Positions 27,375 to 35,374 of a stretch of 64,000 nt of DNA are shown here, piece by piece (the first letter of the stretch is position 1; the number at the start of each line of letters is the position of its first letter). Origin of the DNA: Cytophagales bacterium WSM2-2 (lineage in GTDB: Bacteria > Bacteroidota > Bacteroidia > Cytophagales > Cyclobacteriaceae); the NCBI GenBank assembly GCA_015472025.1, contig BNHL01000001.1, positions 3,708,001 to 3,772,000 on the forward strand, in the 5' to 3' direction. The notes beneath the pieces are model-generated. The model was not told where the DNA came from, ran no database searches, and was given only the letters and a program-made list of their open reading frames with translations. Both the position numbers and the translations under genes were made by a program.

Positions 27375-27902
27375 TCACCCAAAAATTAACGATGGGATAC
27401 CGATGCCAATGGCAATTCCGTAAATCAGGTCTGCCCAAACAATTCGCAGCACGTTAAATATGTAAATCAGTCCTACCAGTGGAAACGACAGAATAGCCAG
27501 AATATTTCCATGCTTGATATTTCCTTTGGCTTGTTGGAAAACGTTACTGGCATCCTGGTTGGAAGGGATAGCGTGCATTCCTATGGATACACCAAGCCAG
27601 ATCAGGAAATAAGAAAATGGATGATCAAGGTTAAAGAATTTAATAGGCATGTAAGCGGGAAGGCATATCAGCAGGCACAGTACGGTATTCACAATGAACG
27701 GTCCCATGGAAATAAGGAAAGTAGTAGTGAAGTTTTCCGAGTTTTCGTGGATGACGTAGCCGGCCGGATTACCTACTCTGAAGTAGCAGGCATCAAACAC
27801 AACAACATTCCGGATCTTGCAAAACAACATGTGCGCAAATTCGTGCACGATGATCCCTGGAAATGTGGCGATGGAGATTAATTGTCCTGGTATAAAAAAC
27901 AT
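27375..27902 (-). CDS. Small integral-membrane metalloprotease-like protein (HExxH)
   Basis: A 175-residue membrane protein with four or five hydrophobic segments and an early zinc motif HEFAHML (from residue 20) set inside a helix, as in site-2-protease-like and DUF3267 families. A possible further ligand is the DAS or NQDAS segment in IPSNQDASNV, as M50-type proteases have a third-ligand Asp after a conserved loop. It may cleave membrane-bound substrates or be an inactive relative. It sits between a zinc-ribbon/TPR membrane protein (5 bp) and the TonB-like protein (14 bp), so co-translation is likely. Confidence 0.75.
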   Translation of the reverse strand: MFFIPGQLISIATFPGIIVHEFAHMLFCKIRNVVVFDACYFRVGNPAGYVIHENSENFTTTFLISMGPFIVNTVLCLLICLPAYMPIKFFNLDHPFSYFLIWLGVSIGMHAIPSNQDASNVFQQAKGNIKHGNILAILSFPLVGLIYIFNVLRIVWADLIYGIAIGIGIPSLIFG

Positions 27903-27907
27903 AGTGA

Positions 27908-28816
27908 TTAATTTTTAGTCCAACCGTTTGGAAATTCTTTGATAAAATCTTCTCTCCTGATAACTCTCTTCGAATACAACCGGTATTCAACTATATTATA
28001 ATAGTCAATGGCTTCCTTGCTTGTGTTGTCAATTGCTTTTGCTTTATCAAGACACTTGAGCGATTCAGCCCTGGCACTTTCATCTCCGTTGGTTGCGTAG
28101 AGGCAGGAATAAGCGGATGCCACCGTGGTCCATGAACCTGCAGACGTAGAGTCGTAACCAAGATTTTCCTTGGAAGCATTCAGGAAACCTTCGTAGTCTT
28201 TTTTGTCAAAAGAGGATCCGATTTTTGCCTGAGTGATCAACCGGTCAATGTTGTAGTTGTTAGGAACCTTATTCTTACAGATTTCAAATTCTGCCAGTGC
28301 TTCGGAGCCCTTGTCTTTTGCCAACAAGTCGATTCCCCGATAGTACGAGGCAAGCACATAGATGTCGTCAACCTCGGGCACTTGTTCACTTGCTAAACTC
28401 ATTAGCTGGGCTGCTCCCGGATAGTCAGCCTTCTCGAAGGCTGCATTCGCCTTCTTTATATTAGAATAAGATTGATAATACCGCCAGTTCCATACAAAAG
28501 CAATGATAACGAGCGCAAGCGTTCCGGCAAGTGAGGCTCGCACCCAAACCGGGAACGTTTGACTGTTCATGATCTTCTGACAATCATCACATATCGGGTA
28601 TCTGGAAATCTTGCTCAGCTGTTTGCTGCCGAAGTCAGTAGTGCAACGCGCGCAAATAGTAGGGTCTAAATCCTTTTCAATTCTTTTTCCGGACAAACTA
28701 TCCTTATCAGGAAAGATTGTGGCAAAGCAGTCATTGCAATAGGTGTTGCCATTAACTTTAACAGTCTCATTGGTAGCGACAGTTTTACGACAGCTGGTGC
28801 ACTCTTTGGAGGTCAT
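27908..28816 (-). CDS. Zinc-ribbon membrane protein with TPR-like periplasmic region
   Basis: A 302-residue protein. Two treble-clef/LIM-like cysteine clusters face the cytoplasm: CTSCRKTV...YCNDC (about 5-29) and CARCTTDF...ICDDC (about 54-79). One transmembrane helix follows (about 92-112), then helical TPR-like repeats (KANAAFEKADYPGAAQLMSLA; SEALAEFEICKNKVP) to the end. The arrangement suggests a metal- or protein-binding sensor outside or inside the membrane, but no family function is known to me. It heads the three-gene operon. A 16-bp perfect palindrome lies 33 bp upstream of its ATG (28816). Confidence 0.78.
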   Translation of the reverse strand: MTSKECTSCRKTVATNETVKVNGNTYCNDCFATIFPDKDSLSGKRIEKDLDPTICARCTTDFGSKQLSKISRYPICDDCQKIMNSQTFPVWVRASLAGTLALVIIAFVWNWRYYQSYSNIKKANAAFEKADYPGAAQLMSLASEQVPEVDDIYVLASYYRGIDLLAKDKGSEALAEFEICKNKVPNNYNIDRLITQAKIGSSFDKKDYEGFLNASKENLGYDSTSAGSWTTVASAYSCLYATNGDESARAESLKCLDKAKAIDNTSKEAIDYYNIVEYRLYSKRVIRREDFIKEFPNGWTKN

Positions 28817-28848
28817 GGCTTTGGTTAAATTGGTTTGAGGTTAGGGTG

Positions 28849-28864
28849 GGCCTTTGCAAAGGCC
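28849..28864. promoter_or_regulatory. 16-bp perfect palindrome upstream of the zinc-ribbon operon
   Basis: GGCCTTTGCAAAGGCC is fully self-complementary. It starts 33 bp before the operon's ATG, a typical place for an operator near a transcription start. Lack of a loop and of a T-run argues against a terminator. The binding protein is unknown. Confidence 0.45.
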
Positions 28865-28974
28865 GAGGCTGATCGGGTTATTAAGCTAAGTTTCTACAAG
28901 GTAAAACTTCACTCTTTTTTTGATTCCGGAAAATCAATATTTCATAAAACCTTACATGAATTCTGAATTAATAA

Positions 28975-29463
28975 TCAGATAATCTGGTGAGTTTCCTTGA
29001 TCGTTTCCATCACGAATGTGCTTTTGGTTTGCCCGATGCCTTTGATCTCGCTCAGGTAGTTCATGTAAAAACTGTGATACGCTTCCATGCTTTCGGCTAT
29101 CACTTTGAGCATGAAATCGAAATCGCCTGAGATCGTGTAACACTCAATTACCTCAGGGGCTTTTTGAATGGCGTCAATGAATACCTTGCCGGTCCTTTTA
29201 TTGTGTTCCGAAAGGGAGACATGGCAGATCACTTTGATCCCTCTGTTTACCATCCGGCTGTCGAGCAGTGCAACGTATTGTTTGATTGTGCCTGACTGCT
29301 CCAGCCGTTTGATCCGTTCATGCACAGGTGTAGGGCTCAAATGTATTTTCGAGGCAATCTCCCGCACCGTCAGTTTTGCATTCGACTGCAGCAAGCGGAG
29401 TATCTGGTAATCTTTCTCATCGATGGAGAAAGCACTTTGTTCTTTTTTAGATGTGGCTGTCAT
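28975..29463 (-). CDS. Lrp/AsnC family transcriptional regulator
   Basis: A 162-residue regulator. The N-terminal helix-turn-helix (about 15-70: DYQILRLLQSNAKLTVREIASKIHLSPTPVHERIKRLE) is followed by the RAM ligand-binding/oligomer domain (about 80-155, with ECYTISGDFDFMLKV). Such proteins bind an amino acid and control transport or metabolism genes. The gene is divergent from an MFS exporter gene, and a perfect dyad lies between them. ATG 29463. Confidence 0.92.
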   Translation of the reverse strand: MTATSKKEQSAFSIDEKDYQILRLLQSNAKLTVREIASKIHLSPTPVHERIKRLEQSGTIKQYVALLDSRMVNRGIKVICHVSLSEHNKRTGKVFIDAIQKAPEVIECYTISGDFDFMLKVIAESMEAYHSFYMNYLSEIKGIGQTKSTFVMETIKETHQII

Positions 29464-29519
29464 CAGTTCGTAGATGTTTGTTCTGCCTGAATACTGCCTG
29501 GCAGTTATTTTGTTCTTAC

Positions 29520-29539
29520 TTTCTTAGTACTATAAGAAA
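29520..29539. promoter_or_regulatory. Operator-like dyad between Lrp and MFS genes
   Basis: Arms TTTCTTA and TAAGAAA are exact complements separated by 6 bp. The dyad lies 17 bp upstream of the MFS -7 element, where the -33 region of that promoter would be, so binding there could block it. An Lrp-family dimer is the natural candidate; this is inferred. Confidence 0.5.
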
Positions 29540-29555
29540 TACTTCCTGTATGCCT

Positions 29556-29563
29556 TACTTTTG
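29556..29563 (+). promoter_or_regulatory. Bacteroidota -7 promoter element of the MFS gene
   Basis: TACTTTTG matches TAnnTTTG exactly and ends 24 bp before the chosen ATG. No clean TTG is seen at the -33 position, which the operator-like dyad occupies. A minus-strand match (TATCTTTG, 29575-29582) may serve the Lrp gene. Confidence 0.5.
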
Positions 29564-29587
29564 CAAGAACATGGCAAAGATAGGGAT

Positions 29588-30955
29588 ATGACAACAAGGC
29601 AAAATATCATTCTGATCGTTTCGTGTACGGCAGTCTTATTCGAAGCAATGGACATTGCCATCATCAACCTGGCGATGCCATTGATTCAGGGACAGTTTAC
29701 GTTGGAGAATGATAAAGTCCTCTGGCTTCAGACACTATATATATTGCCTTATGGCGGGTTCCTGATCATTGGCGGAAAGCTTGCCGATATTGTGGGGAGG
29801 AAGAAGATATTCACGATCGGCTCGGTTTTGTTTTTGTTTACTTCCCTGGGGGCCGGGCTCTCCTCAAGTTTTGAGATGCTGGCGATGTTCCGTGCTATTC
29901 AGGGAGTGGCCGCAGCTTTTGTTTTACCTTCAGCGCTTTCCATCATCACCAACACTTTTAGCGACAGCACCGCACGGAGTAAGGCTATCGGTATTTTCGG
30001 AGCATTCGCTGCCATCGGTTCCGGATTAGGCATGTCGGTGGGAGGGATCATCTCCACACTGGCAGGATGGCAATGGGCTTTTTTGATTAACGTACCCGTC
30101 ATCGGGATTTCATTGGTGTTAGGTTATTTCTACATAGACAATGACTCAAGATCAAAGCCCCGCGTTTCACCGGATATTCTTTCAGCCATCTTTTTAACCA
30201 CAGCGATCATTGCCTTATCATTTGTAGTGCATGACCTTGCCAACGCAGTGCAACACTGGTTGCTGCTGACGGGGCTCGACATACTCATTCTTGCAGCGCT
30301 GGCCTCTTTCTTTTACCGGAGTTCCCGCCTGGAAAACCCGCTGATTGATTTTTCACTTTTCCGCAACAGGAATATCACGGTGGCAAACATTGCTACCGTA
30401 GTGATGGGTTCTTTTTTTACCGGGTTCCTGTTCATCATCTCCCTTGTATTTCAGAACAACATGGACTACTCGGCTGCCAACGCGGGGATGCTCCTTTTTC
30501 CATTCAGCGTTTTGTCGGCTTTGTCAGGAAAGTTTTTGTTTCCCCAATTGATGAAGCGGATGAATATGTCCACCATAGCGGTTTTGGGCATGACCATCAT
30601 GCTGTCGGGTGGAGTGCTCCTGGTCTCTTCGCTATACCTGGATTATTTTCTTCCCGTGATTTTGTTTTCGATAGCATGCGTCACCGGTGTGGGCATGGCT
30701 ATTTGTTTTCCAAGCTTTACGGTGTTGGCCCTTGGTTCCATTCCAGCAGAGCAGCACGGACTTGCTTCCAGCGTTTCTTCTACCTGTTACTTTTTTGGAG
30801 GAGGTTTGGGGTTGTCATTCCTTGGGCTGTTTATGCAAATCAGCGGTAGCGCTACAACCGTCACCGCCATTCCCGTTTTTGTATTGTGCAGCTTTGCATT
30901 GATGGGCCTCGTTGTACTTCTCTTTGCGAAGAATACGGTAGTGAAACCCAGCTAG
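29588..30955 (+). CDS. MFS drug/metabolite exporter (DHA2/EmrB-like)
   Basis: A 455-residue transporter with about 14 hydrophobic segments. It has the loop 2-3 motif GGKLADIVGRKKIF, the motif-C-like GAFAAIGSGLGMSVGGIIS in TM5, and the DHA2 opening MDIAIINLAMPLIQ with an acidic residue in TM1. DHA2 members export drugs, dyes or metabolites using the proton gradient. The divergent Lrp-type regulator suggests the substrate may be an amino acid or related compound. ATG 29588 is chosen; the in-frame TTG at 29561 overlaps the -7 element. Confidence 0.9.
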   Translation: MTTRQNIILIVSCTAVLFEAMDIAIINLAMPLIQGQFTLENDKVLWLQTLYILPYGGFLIIGGKLADIVGRKKIFTIGSVLFLFTSLGAGLSSSFEMLAMFRAIQGVAAAFVLPSALSIITNTFSDSTARSKAIGIFGAFAAIGSGLGMSVGGIISTLAGWQWAFLINVPVIGISLVLGYFYIDNDSRSKPRVSPDILSAIFLTTAIIALSFVVHDLANAVQHWLLLTGLDILILAALASFFYRSSRLENPLIDFSLFRNRNITVANIATVVMGSFFTGFLFIISLVFQNNMDYSAANAGMLLFPFSVLSALSGKFLFPQLMKRMNMSTIAVLGMTIMLSGGVLLVSSLYLDYFLPVILFSIACVTGVGMAICFPSFTVLALGSIPAEQHGLASSVSSTCYFFGGGLGLSFLGLFMQISGSATTVTAIPVFVLCSFALMGLVVLLFAKNTVVKPS

Positions 30956-31130
30956 TGTGCGCATAGAAAAGACTATGGTGGCAAATTATGAAAACTCTTC
31001 TTTATTTTCTTGAATAGTGAAGAGCAACCACCCCACATTCAAAAGATCTTACTTTACAGGATACTAGATCCGGATATAAGACCTTAGACATAAAATAGGA
31101 AAGCATAAGATGTTAATAGTGTTCTCACTT

Positions 31131-31165
31131 CCAGTATCCAACATCTAGCATCCAGTATCCAGTAT
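31131..31165. repeat. Short degenerate direct repeats (CATCCAGTATC-like)
   Basis: The stretch just downstream of the phytase-like gene contains CCAGTATCCA twice, with CATCTAGCATCC and AGTATCTAAC variants between. It has low complexity and no open frame. It runs into the last codons of the phytase-like gene. The 210-bp gap before it holds nothing else I can recognise. Confidence 0.4.
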
Positions 31166-32311
31166 CTAACGTCTCACGTCTACTTCAAACAACAATACCT
31201 GCTGCTTCTGTCTTTCCTGGAAGTTGTTGTCGGTGATAAATAGCAGTGACAGGTTTCCGTTGGGGAGTTTGGGTCCGAATGTAATGCCTTCCACATTGTC
31301 TGTGAAAATGCCGAGGTCATCCATATTGAGGAGCAATTCTTTTTTTGCCGGATGCACCGGGGGCTTTTCTTTTAGTGAGCTGACATCCGCAATGTTATCC
31401 GCTTGCGAGAGGTCTGTCAAAAATACTTTGATCGTACAGGGCTGGCGGCCAACCGAGAAAGAGCGCTCGACCGTCAGTATTTTTTTATCGCTGATGGCGA
31501 GCAATGCCGAAATGCCGTTGACTTTAAATCCGGTTTCAGGTACGGCAGGGTAAGCGACAGACTCCAGGGCATAGGCGTATTGGGCTACCAGTTTTTGCTT
31601 TGCATCAAATTGATAGATCCTTGACCAGGAGTTGGTCTTTGTATGATCAGCACGGGGACCGTCTTCGTACAGGGGTTCTTCGAGAGCAGTGAACATCGTA
31701 CTAAAGTCACTGGTAAAAGAAAGACTCTCAATAGTACCATTGCGCCTCGATCCGTATTCTGTGGAACGCGGCCTGAGGTTTTCAGGCAAAGGAATTGTGT
31801 TCGAATAACTTCCGTCCGGTTTGGCTACCAGGATCGCAGGATCGTTAAGAATGACTGCATCATCACTGAGGATACGTTCACCCTCGCTAGTCCAGTAGAT
31901 CAATCCTTTCTTGCGGTGGTAGCGGATGTCTTCCGGGTCTACCGCCCGCTCAGGGAATTGCTTGAAGCTGGCAAACTTTTCTCCATTTGCATGCAGCAGG
32001 AAATGGACATCGGTGAAATTGACTTCGCTAATCCCACGTTCCGTGATCCCGATCTTGGCTGTATAAAACCGAACCGGGTTAATGTCCGAGCGGTCGTCAC
32101 TCAATATATAATAGACATCCTTGTCAGGGTCATAGTCAATACCCGACAAGCCACCGATGACGGTGTTCTTAAAATTCTGATTGTAGGGAATCTCATACTG
32201 ATTGATGAACCGAAGCTTGTTGATCCCGAGCTTGTCGAGGGACTGACCAAACGATTGAACTGAAACTAAACCACTAAGAACTAAGACAAGAAATTTGTAT
32301 CCGACTTTCAT
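31166..32311 (-). CDS. Secreted esterase-like phytase-family protein
   Basis: A 381-residue protein with a signal peptide (about 1-22). The text GLSGIDYDPDKDVYYILSDDRSDINPVRFY early and NVEGITFGPKLPNGNLSLLFITDNNF late are typical of the esterase-like phytase domain, a beta-propeller fold. Relatives are called phytase-like or alkaline-phosphatase-like, but the activity of most is untested. The middle (RAVDPEDIRYHRKKGLIYWTSEGE) completes the propeller. No operon partner: the next gene lies 292 bp away behind an inverted repeat. Confidence 0.85.
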   Translation of the reverse strand: MKVGYKFLVLVLSGLVSVQSFGQSLDKLGINKLRFINQYEIPYNQNFKNTVIGGLSGIDYDPDKDVYYILSDDRSDINPVRFYTAKIGITERGISEVNFTDVHFLLHANGEKFASFKQFPERAVDPEDIRYHRKKGLIYWTSEGERILSDDAVILNDPAILVAKPDGSYSNTIPLPENLRPRSTEYGSRRNGTIESLSFTSDFSTMFTALEEPLYEDGPRADHTKTNSWSRIYQFDAKQKLVAQYAYALESVAYPAVPETGFKVNGISALLAISDKKILTVERSFSVGRQPCTIKVFLTDLSQADNIADVSSLKEKPPVHPAKKELLLNMDDLGIFTDNVEGITFGPKLPNGNLSLLFITDNNFQERQKQQVLLFEVDVRR

Positions 32312-32404
32312 GCGTAAGCTTAAGTCGTAAGTTTAAAATAATAAGTTGAAAGTTGGAAACGAAACGTGACGGGTTCACGAATACTTAATATTAGTCGCTG
32401 ATTA

Positions 32405-32603
32405 TTTCACGCAAAGGCGCGAAGCCGCAAAGAGGAAAACAAATATTGAAGGCAAAAATAAACTATCAGTTATTAACAAATTTTGCATTTCAGATTGACC
32501 CAAGTGATAGCACTCTGCGGCTTGGCGACTTTGCGTGAAAAATATTCATGCGCAAGCCACCGAAGATTGATCCAGGAAAAGACTCTCCAGCTTTGCGTGA
32601 AAA
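32405..32603. repeat. Long imperfect inverted repeat (ACGCAAAG-CGCAAAGCCGCAAAG type)
   Basis: The left arm at 32405-32434 (TTTCACGCAAAGGCGCGAAG...) and the right arm at 32513-32540 (...CTTTGCGTGAAA) are near-exact complements over about 28 bp with roughly four mismatches. A third partial arm, CTTTGCGTGAAAA, is at 32591-32603. Elements of this wording are, to my knowledge, scattered in intergenic regions of Bacteroidota. They may be REP-like or MITE-like. The 78 bp between the arms encodes nothing. Confidence 0.6.
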
Positions 32604-33236
32604 CTACTGTATCACCCAAAAAATCGGCCCTTCCCAATTCGTCTGTTTACCGGCAAGGATCGCCTTGTGGTAGAATGCAATTCTTGATCCTACCTCCAGG
32701 TTATTGATCTCAGTAAAGGCAGTGGTAGTAGTAGGTGCTGCGATGCGCTCGCCTTCACCATTAGCGTTAGGGTTCTTTACATATTGCCATTCGTGTGCTT
32801 TTGCTTTACCGTCACTCGAACCTGCTACAATGTATGCTGATCCTGACTTTTCACCGTTGCTCACCGTGAACGAACGCTTATCTCCTTTTTTGTACTGTTT
32901 CACTTCCAGGCCCGCGCTGTGTACCGCATCCACGCGCTGGTTTTCACCCAGCAGCGGATTGTTTGCAGTAGCTTGTACCTTGCTCGCAAGCATACCAAGG
33001 TGGCGGTCTACCACTTCGCGTGCAGTCCGGATGCCATCCGTTTTAGATTCAGTTATCGGTGCAATTATGAGGGCTTCCAATACATCGACAGAATTTGCTA
33101 AGACAGCCAGGTGGTCCACGATGTCCTGGGCAGAAAAGAATGGGTTATTCGTCATGTTGCCAATGATACTACGTGCCTTGATGATAACCATGGCATTGTT
33201 TAACAGGTTGAGACCGAGTACAACTATAATTTTCAT
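32604..33236 (-). CDS. Hypothetical protein with fibronectin-III-like C-terminal region
   Basis: A 210-residue protein. The first half is helical (IGNMTNNPFFSAQDIVDHLAVLANSVDVLEALII), the second half beta-rich with a pattern seen in Fn3-like domains (HEWQYVKNPN; VGSRIAFYHKAILAGKQTNWEGPIFWVIQ). There is no signal peptide. ATG 33236 (MKIIVVLGLN) is chosen over an in-frame ATG at 33266. Function is unknown. Similar proteins occur in Bacteroidota beside repeats, from memory. It is next to the 21-bp repeat array. Confidence 0.6.
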   Translation of the reverse strand: MKIIVVLGLNLLNNAMVIIKARSIIGNMTNNPFFSAQDIVDHLAVLANSVDVLEALIIAPITESKTDGIRTAREVVDRHLGMLASKVQATANNPLLGENQRVDAVHSAGLEVKQYKKGDKRSFTVSNGEKSGSAYIVAGSSDGKAKAHEWQYVKNPNANGEGERIAAPTTTTAFTEINNLEVGSRIAFYHKAILAGKQTNWEGPIFWVIQ

Positions 33237-33375
33237 ATTGCTTTGTTTTTTAAACGAACGATGCAATGATAAAGCAATAGAACATTACCGCGCTCGGTGA
33301 ACATACAGCTGAGCAAGAATAATTATCTAACGTCATCTTCACTGATTTCTTTTTTCAATTTGAACAGGTATGATC

Positions 33376-33585
33376 GATGTGATATCAAGTCTGTTGTGTT
33401 TAATGTTAAATACAGCCGACTTAATGTCAAGTACGTCAGACTTAATATTAAATAGGACTGATTTAACATTAAGTACGATGGACTTAAGATCAAACACGAC
33501 AGACTTAACATCAAGTACGATGGATTTAACATTAAATAGGATGGACTTGATCTCAAATACTATGTACTTGAGATCGATCTTAACA
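33376..33585. repeat. 21-bp tandem repeat array, about ten units
   Basis: Units of exactly 21 bp run from 33376 to 33585. Seven inner units (33418-33564) are strongly alike, on the pattern GAYTTAAYATYAARTA followed by five variable bases, and the outer ones are diverged. Frames stay open on both strands because the unit is divisible by three: the plus frame reads seven-residue repeats such as DLTLSTM and the minus frame such as SYLMLNP. Plus-strand frame 33370-33753 and minus-strand frame 33323-33556 are possible products, but neither has a leader or known domain. A spacing of 21 bp is two DNA helical turns, so a role in binding or bending is as plausible as coding. Confidence 0.8.
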
Positions 33586-33712
33586 GAAGAGAGATCAAAT
33601 CAGATGGATGTCTTAAAGGATCGTTATTGGTTGTTCGTTCTTCGTTGTTCGCATGTTCTGTCAAAGATTATTTCAACGTTCTTCATATTAAAAGCTCAAA
33701 ACTCATTACTAA

Positions 33713-33921
33713 CCCCGCCTTTGCGGGTGTTCTTCGCCCGCAAGCCCTACTAAATAAAAATACCTGAGTGGAGTAAGCAAAGTCAGAGCTTCAATCATCG
33801 GGGGTACCCTTTGGTCAAGAGTGATGGAATAAAAAAGCCTACTTGACAGCTTTGATATTTAGTAATGAATGGGTAGCATTGACTCATGAATATGGAAAGA
33901 GCAGAACTGCATAGGGGCTAT
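33713..33921 (+). repeat. Cassette-like intergenic block, copy 1
   Basis: This is a full copy of the recurring block. A hairpin (TTGCGGGTG, loop TTCTT, CGCCCGCAA at 33721-33743) is followed by AAGCCCTACTAAAT, ATACCTGAGTG, TTCAATCAT, TTTGGTCAAGA, AAAAAAGCCTA and GATATTTAGTAATGAATG, then AATATGGAAAGAGCA. It lies between the 21-bp array and the next gene. The remainder to 34026 contains a GGCGCAAC/GTTGCGTC hairpin and no gene. Confidence 0.75.
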
Positions 33922-34026
33922 GCGTTTCAGGCCATTGTGATTCGTGCTCCATATATAAAGGAAGTAGGCGCAACGGAGTTGCGTCTATACTAATGTCGTA
34001 GGTAAGGCGGTCGGACAATTGGACGC

Positions 34027-34506
34027 ATGAAATCAAACTTGACAAAGAAGGAATTTAAGAGACGATTGACAGAATTGACTTCTCCTGAAAAGAACTTCAA
34101 TATTTTGACATCTTACAATTTCTCAGGGACTCCTTTCTGCGGGAGATTTAACGACTCAACTTTTGAGCTGACACGAAACTCATTTTGGCGACATGTTAAA
34201 AGCATAACAATTCAGGGGCAATTTAAAGAACTGGACCAAAATTATACAGAGGTAGTTTACAAAGTCGGAATAAGACCTTTTGAAAAAAAGGCTATGAGAA
34301 TTTTTACCGGACTCGCGTTTTTAGGAGTTAATTTCATTTTGGTTTTCATCCAAATTAATTTGGGGCTAATTCTAACCTTGAATGGTCTGTTGATTCTATT
34401 CGTTCTTTTTGCAATAGGTATCAATAGGGTGACAACTAGGCTAATTGACCAAAGATTCCGACAGGAATTTAAAATTGAGAATGAGACCGCCCAGCTCACA
34501 ACATAG
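34027..34506 (+). CDS. Small membrane protein of unknown function
   Basis: A 159-residue protein: a soluble N-terminal part (1-95) and two hydrophobic helices (about 96-118 and 120-140) followed by a basic tail (TTRLIDQRFRQEFKIENE). It has no signal peptide and no known motif. ATG 34027 follows GGACAATTGGACGC; a GGACAAT string precedes several genes in this island. A recurring block starts 8 bp after its stop codon. Confidence 0.7.
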   Translation: MKSNLTKKEFKRRLTELTSPEKNFNILTSYNFSGTPFCGRFNDSTFELTRNSFWRHVKSITIQGQFKELDQNYTEVVYKVGIRPFEKKAMRIFTGLAFLGVNFILVFIQINLGLILTLNGLLILFVLFAIGINRVTTRLIDQRFRQEFKIENETAQLTT

Positions 34507-34513
34507 CACATAT

Positions 34514-34688
34514 GCCCCGCCCATGCGGGTGCTATTTGCTCGCAAGCCTACTGTAAAGATACCTGAGTGTAGTAAACATAGTTCAGTTTCAATCATTGCG
34601 GATGCTCTTTGGTTAAGAAGACCAAAGAGGGCAAGGGGAGTTGCGCCTATACTAATGTTGGCTGCAATTTTGCTAGTGACTCGGGACA
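34514..34688 (+). repeat. Cassette-like intergenic block, copy 2
   Basis: It begins 8 bp after a stop codon with CCCCGCCCATGCGGGTG and a wobble-paired hairpin. It continues through AAGCCTACTGTAAAG, ATACCTGAGTGTAG, TTTCAATCATTG, CTCTTTGGTTAAGAAGACC, AAAGAGGGC and TTGCGCCTATACTAATG, and ends at the next ATG after CGGGACA. It lacks the GATATTTAGTAATG section of copy 1. Confidence 0.75.
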
Positions 34689-35186
34689 ATGAAGGTACTA
34701 CTGGTAGTTTTTTTCTTACTCTTGATCACTTCTTCTTTCGGACAGAATTCACAAACGGACAGAGTTGTTGTAAAAGTGACTGCAAACTATAAACCAGTTA
34801 CAATAGCCCTAGTCAAAAGCAAGGATCACATGTCATCCATCCAGACTAATGGAGGAAAGTTAATATTTAAAGGTTTAGAGACAGCATACTATAGCTTTCT
34901 CATAAGTGGTACCGGACAGGTAGCAATCACGACAGACAGTATTTTAATTAGAAACGGACAACTGTTAGAATTGAACATCACAGTGAACGGACCTTGCTTG
35001 TATGATCACCCGGAAGACAAGGTTCCAACCTGCCCAGAAAATCACACCGACAATATTATACCAATTGTTTATGGGTTAATTGGGAAGTTAAAAGACTCAA
35101 AAAATGTAGAAATTCATTTAGGCGGATGCGTGGTGTCGGACTGTGATCCTAAATTTTATTGCAAAACACATCAAAAAGAGTTTTAG
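34689..35186 (+). CDS. Secreted protein with cysteine-rich C-terminal motif
   Basis: A 165-residue protein with a signal peptide (about 1-18), a carboxypeptidase-regulatory-like beta region (about 24-95) and a C-terminal motif: CPENHTDNIIPIVYGL, then LGGCVVSDCDPKFYC. I recall this motif as widespread in small Bacteroidota proteins, where the Cys/His residues look metal-binding, but its role is not known to me. Cassette-type blocks flank it on both sides. Confidence 0.72.
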   Translation: MKVLLVVFFLLLITSSFGQNSQTDRVVVKVTANYKPVTIALVKSKDHMSSIQTNGGKLIFKGLETAYYSFLISGTGQVAITTDSILIRNGQLLELNITVNGPCLYDHPEDKVPTCPENHTDNIIPIVYGLIGKLKDSKNVEIHLGGCVVSDCDPKFYCKTHQKEF

Positions 35187-35207
35187 CAAAACTGCAGTCA
35201 ACATTGA

Positions 35208-35336
35208 GGACCAAAGAGGGCGATGGGATAAAAAAGCCTATTTGATAACTTTGATATTTAGTAATGAATGGGTAGCATTGAATCATAAATATGGAAAGAG
35301 CAAAACTGGATAGGGGCTATGTTGGCTGCAATTTTT
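35208..35336 (+). repeat. Cassette-like intergenic block, copy 3 (hairpin missing)
   Basis: It starts with GACCAAAGAGGGCGATGGGA and keeps AAAAAAGCCTATTTGATAAC, TTTGATATTTAGTAATGAATG and AATATGGAAAGAGCA-like text, ending ATGTTGGCTGCAATTTT, which is also the end of copy 2. The hairpin and the ATACCTGAGTG section are absent, so this copy looks partly deleted. Confidence 0.7.
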
Positions 35337-35374
35337 ACTGAACTGAATTTTCAGAAAGGATAAATTAAGATCAC

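Noticed and set aside
33376..33585. CRISPR array at the 21-bp repeats
   Set aside because: Units are directly adjacent with no unique spacers, and no cas gene is present.
33323..33753. Repeat-coded proteins on either strand of the 21-bp array
   Set aside because: Openness in several frames follows from the repeat unit itself, so it is not evidence for a gene; kept only as a possibility in the repeat entry.
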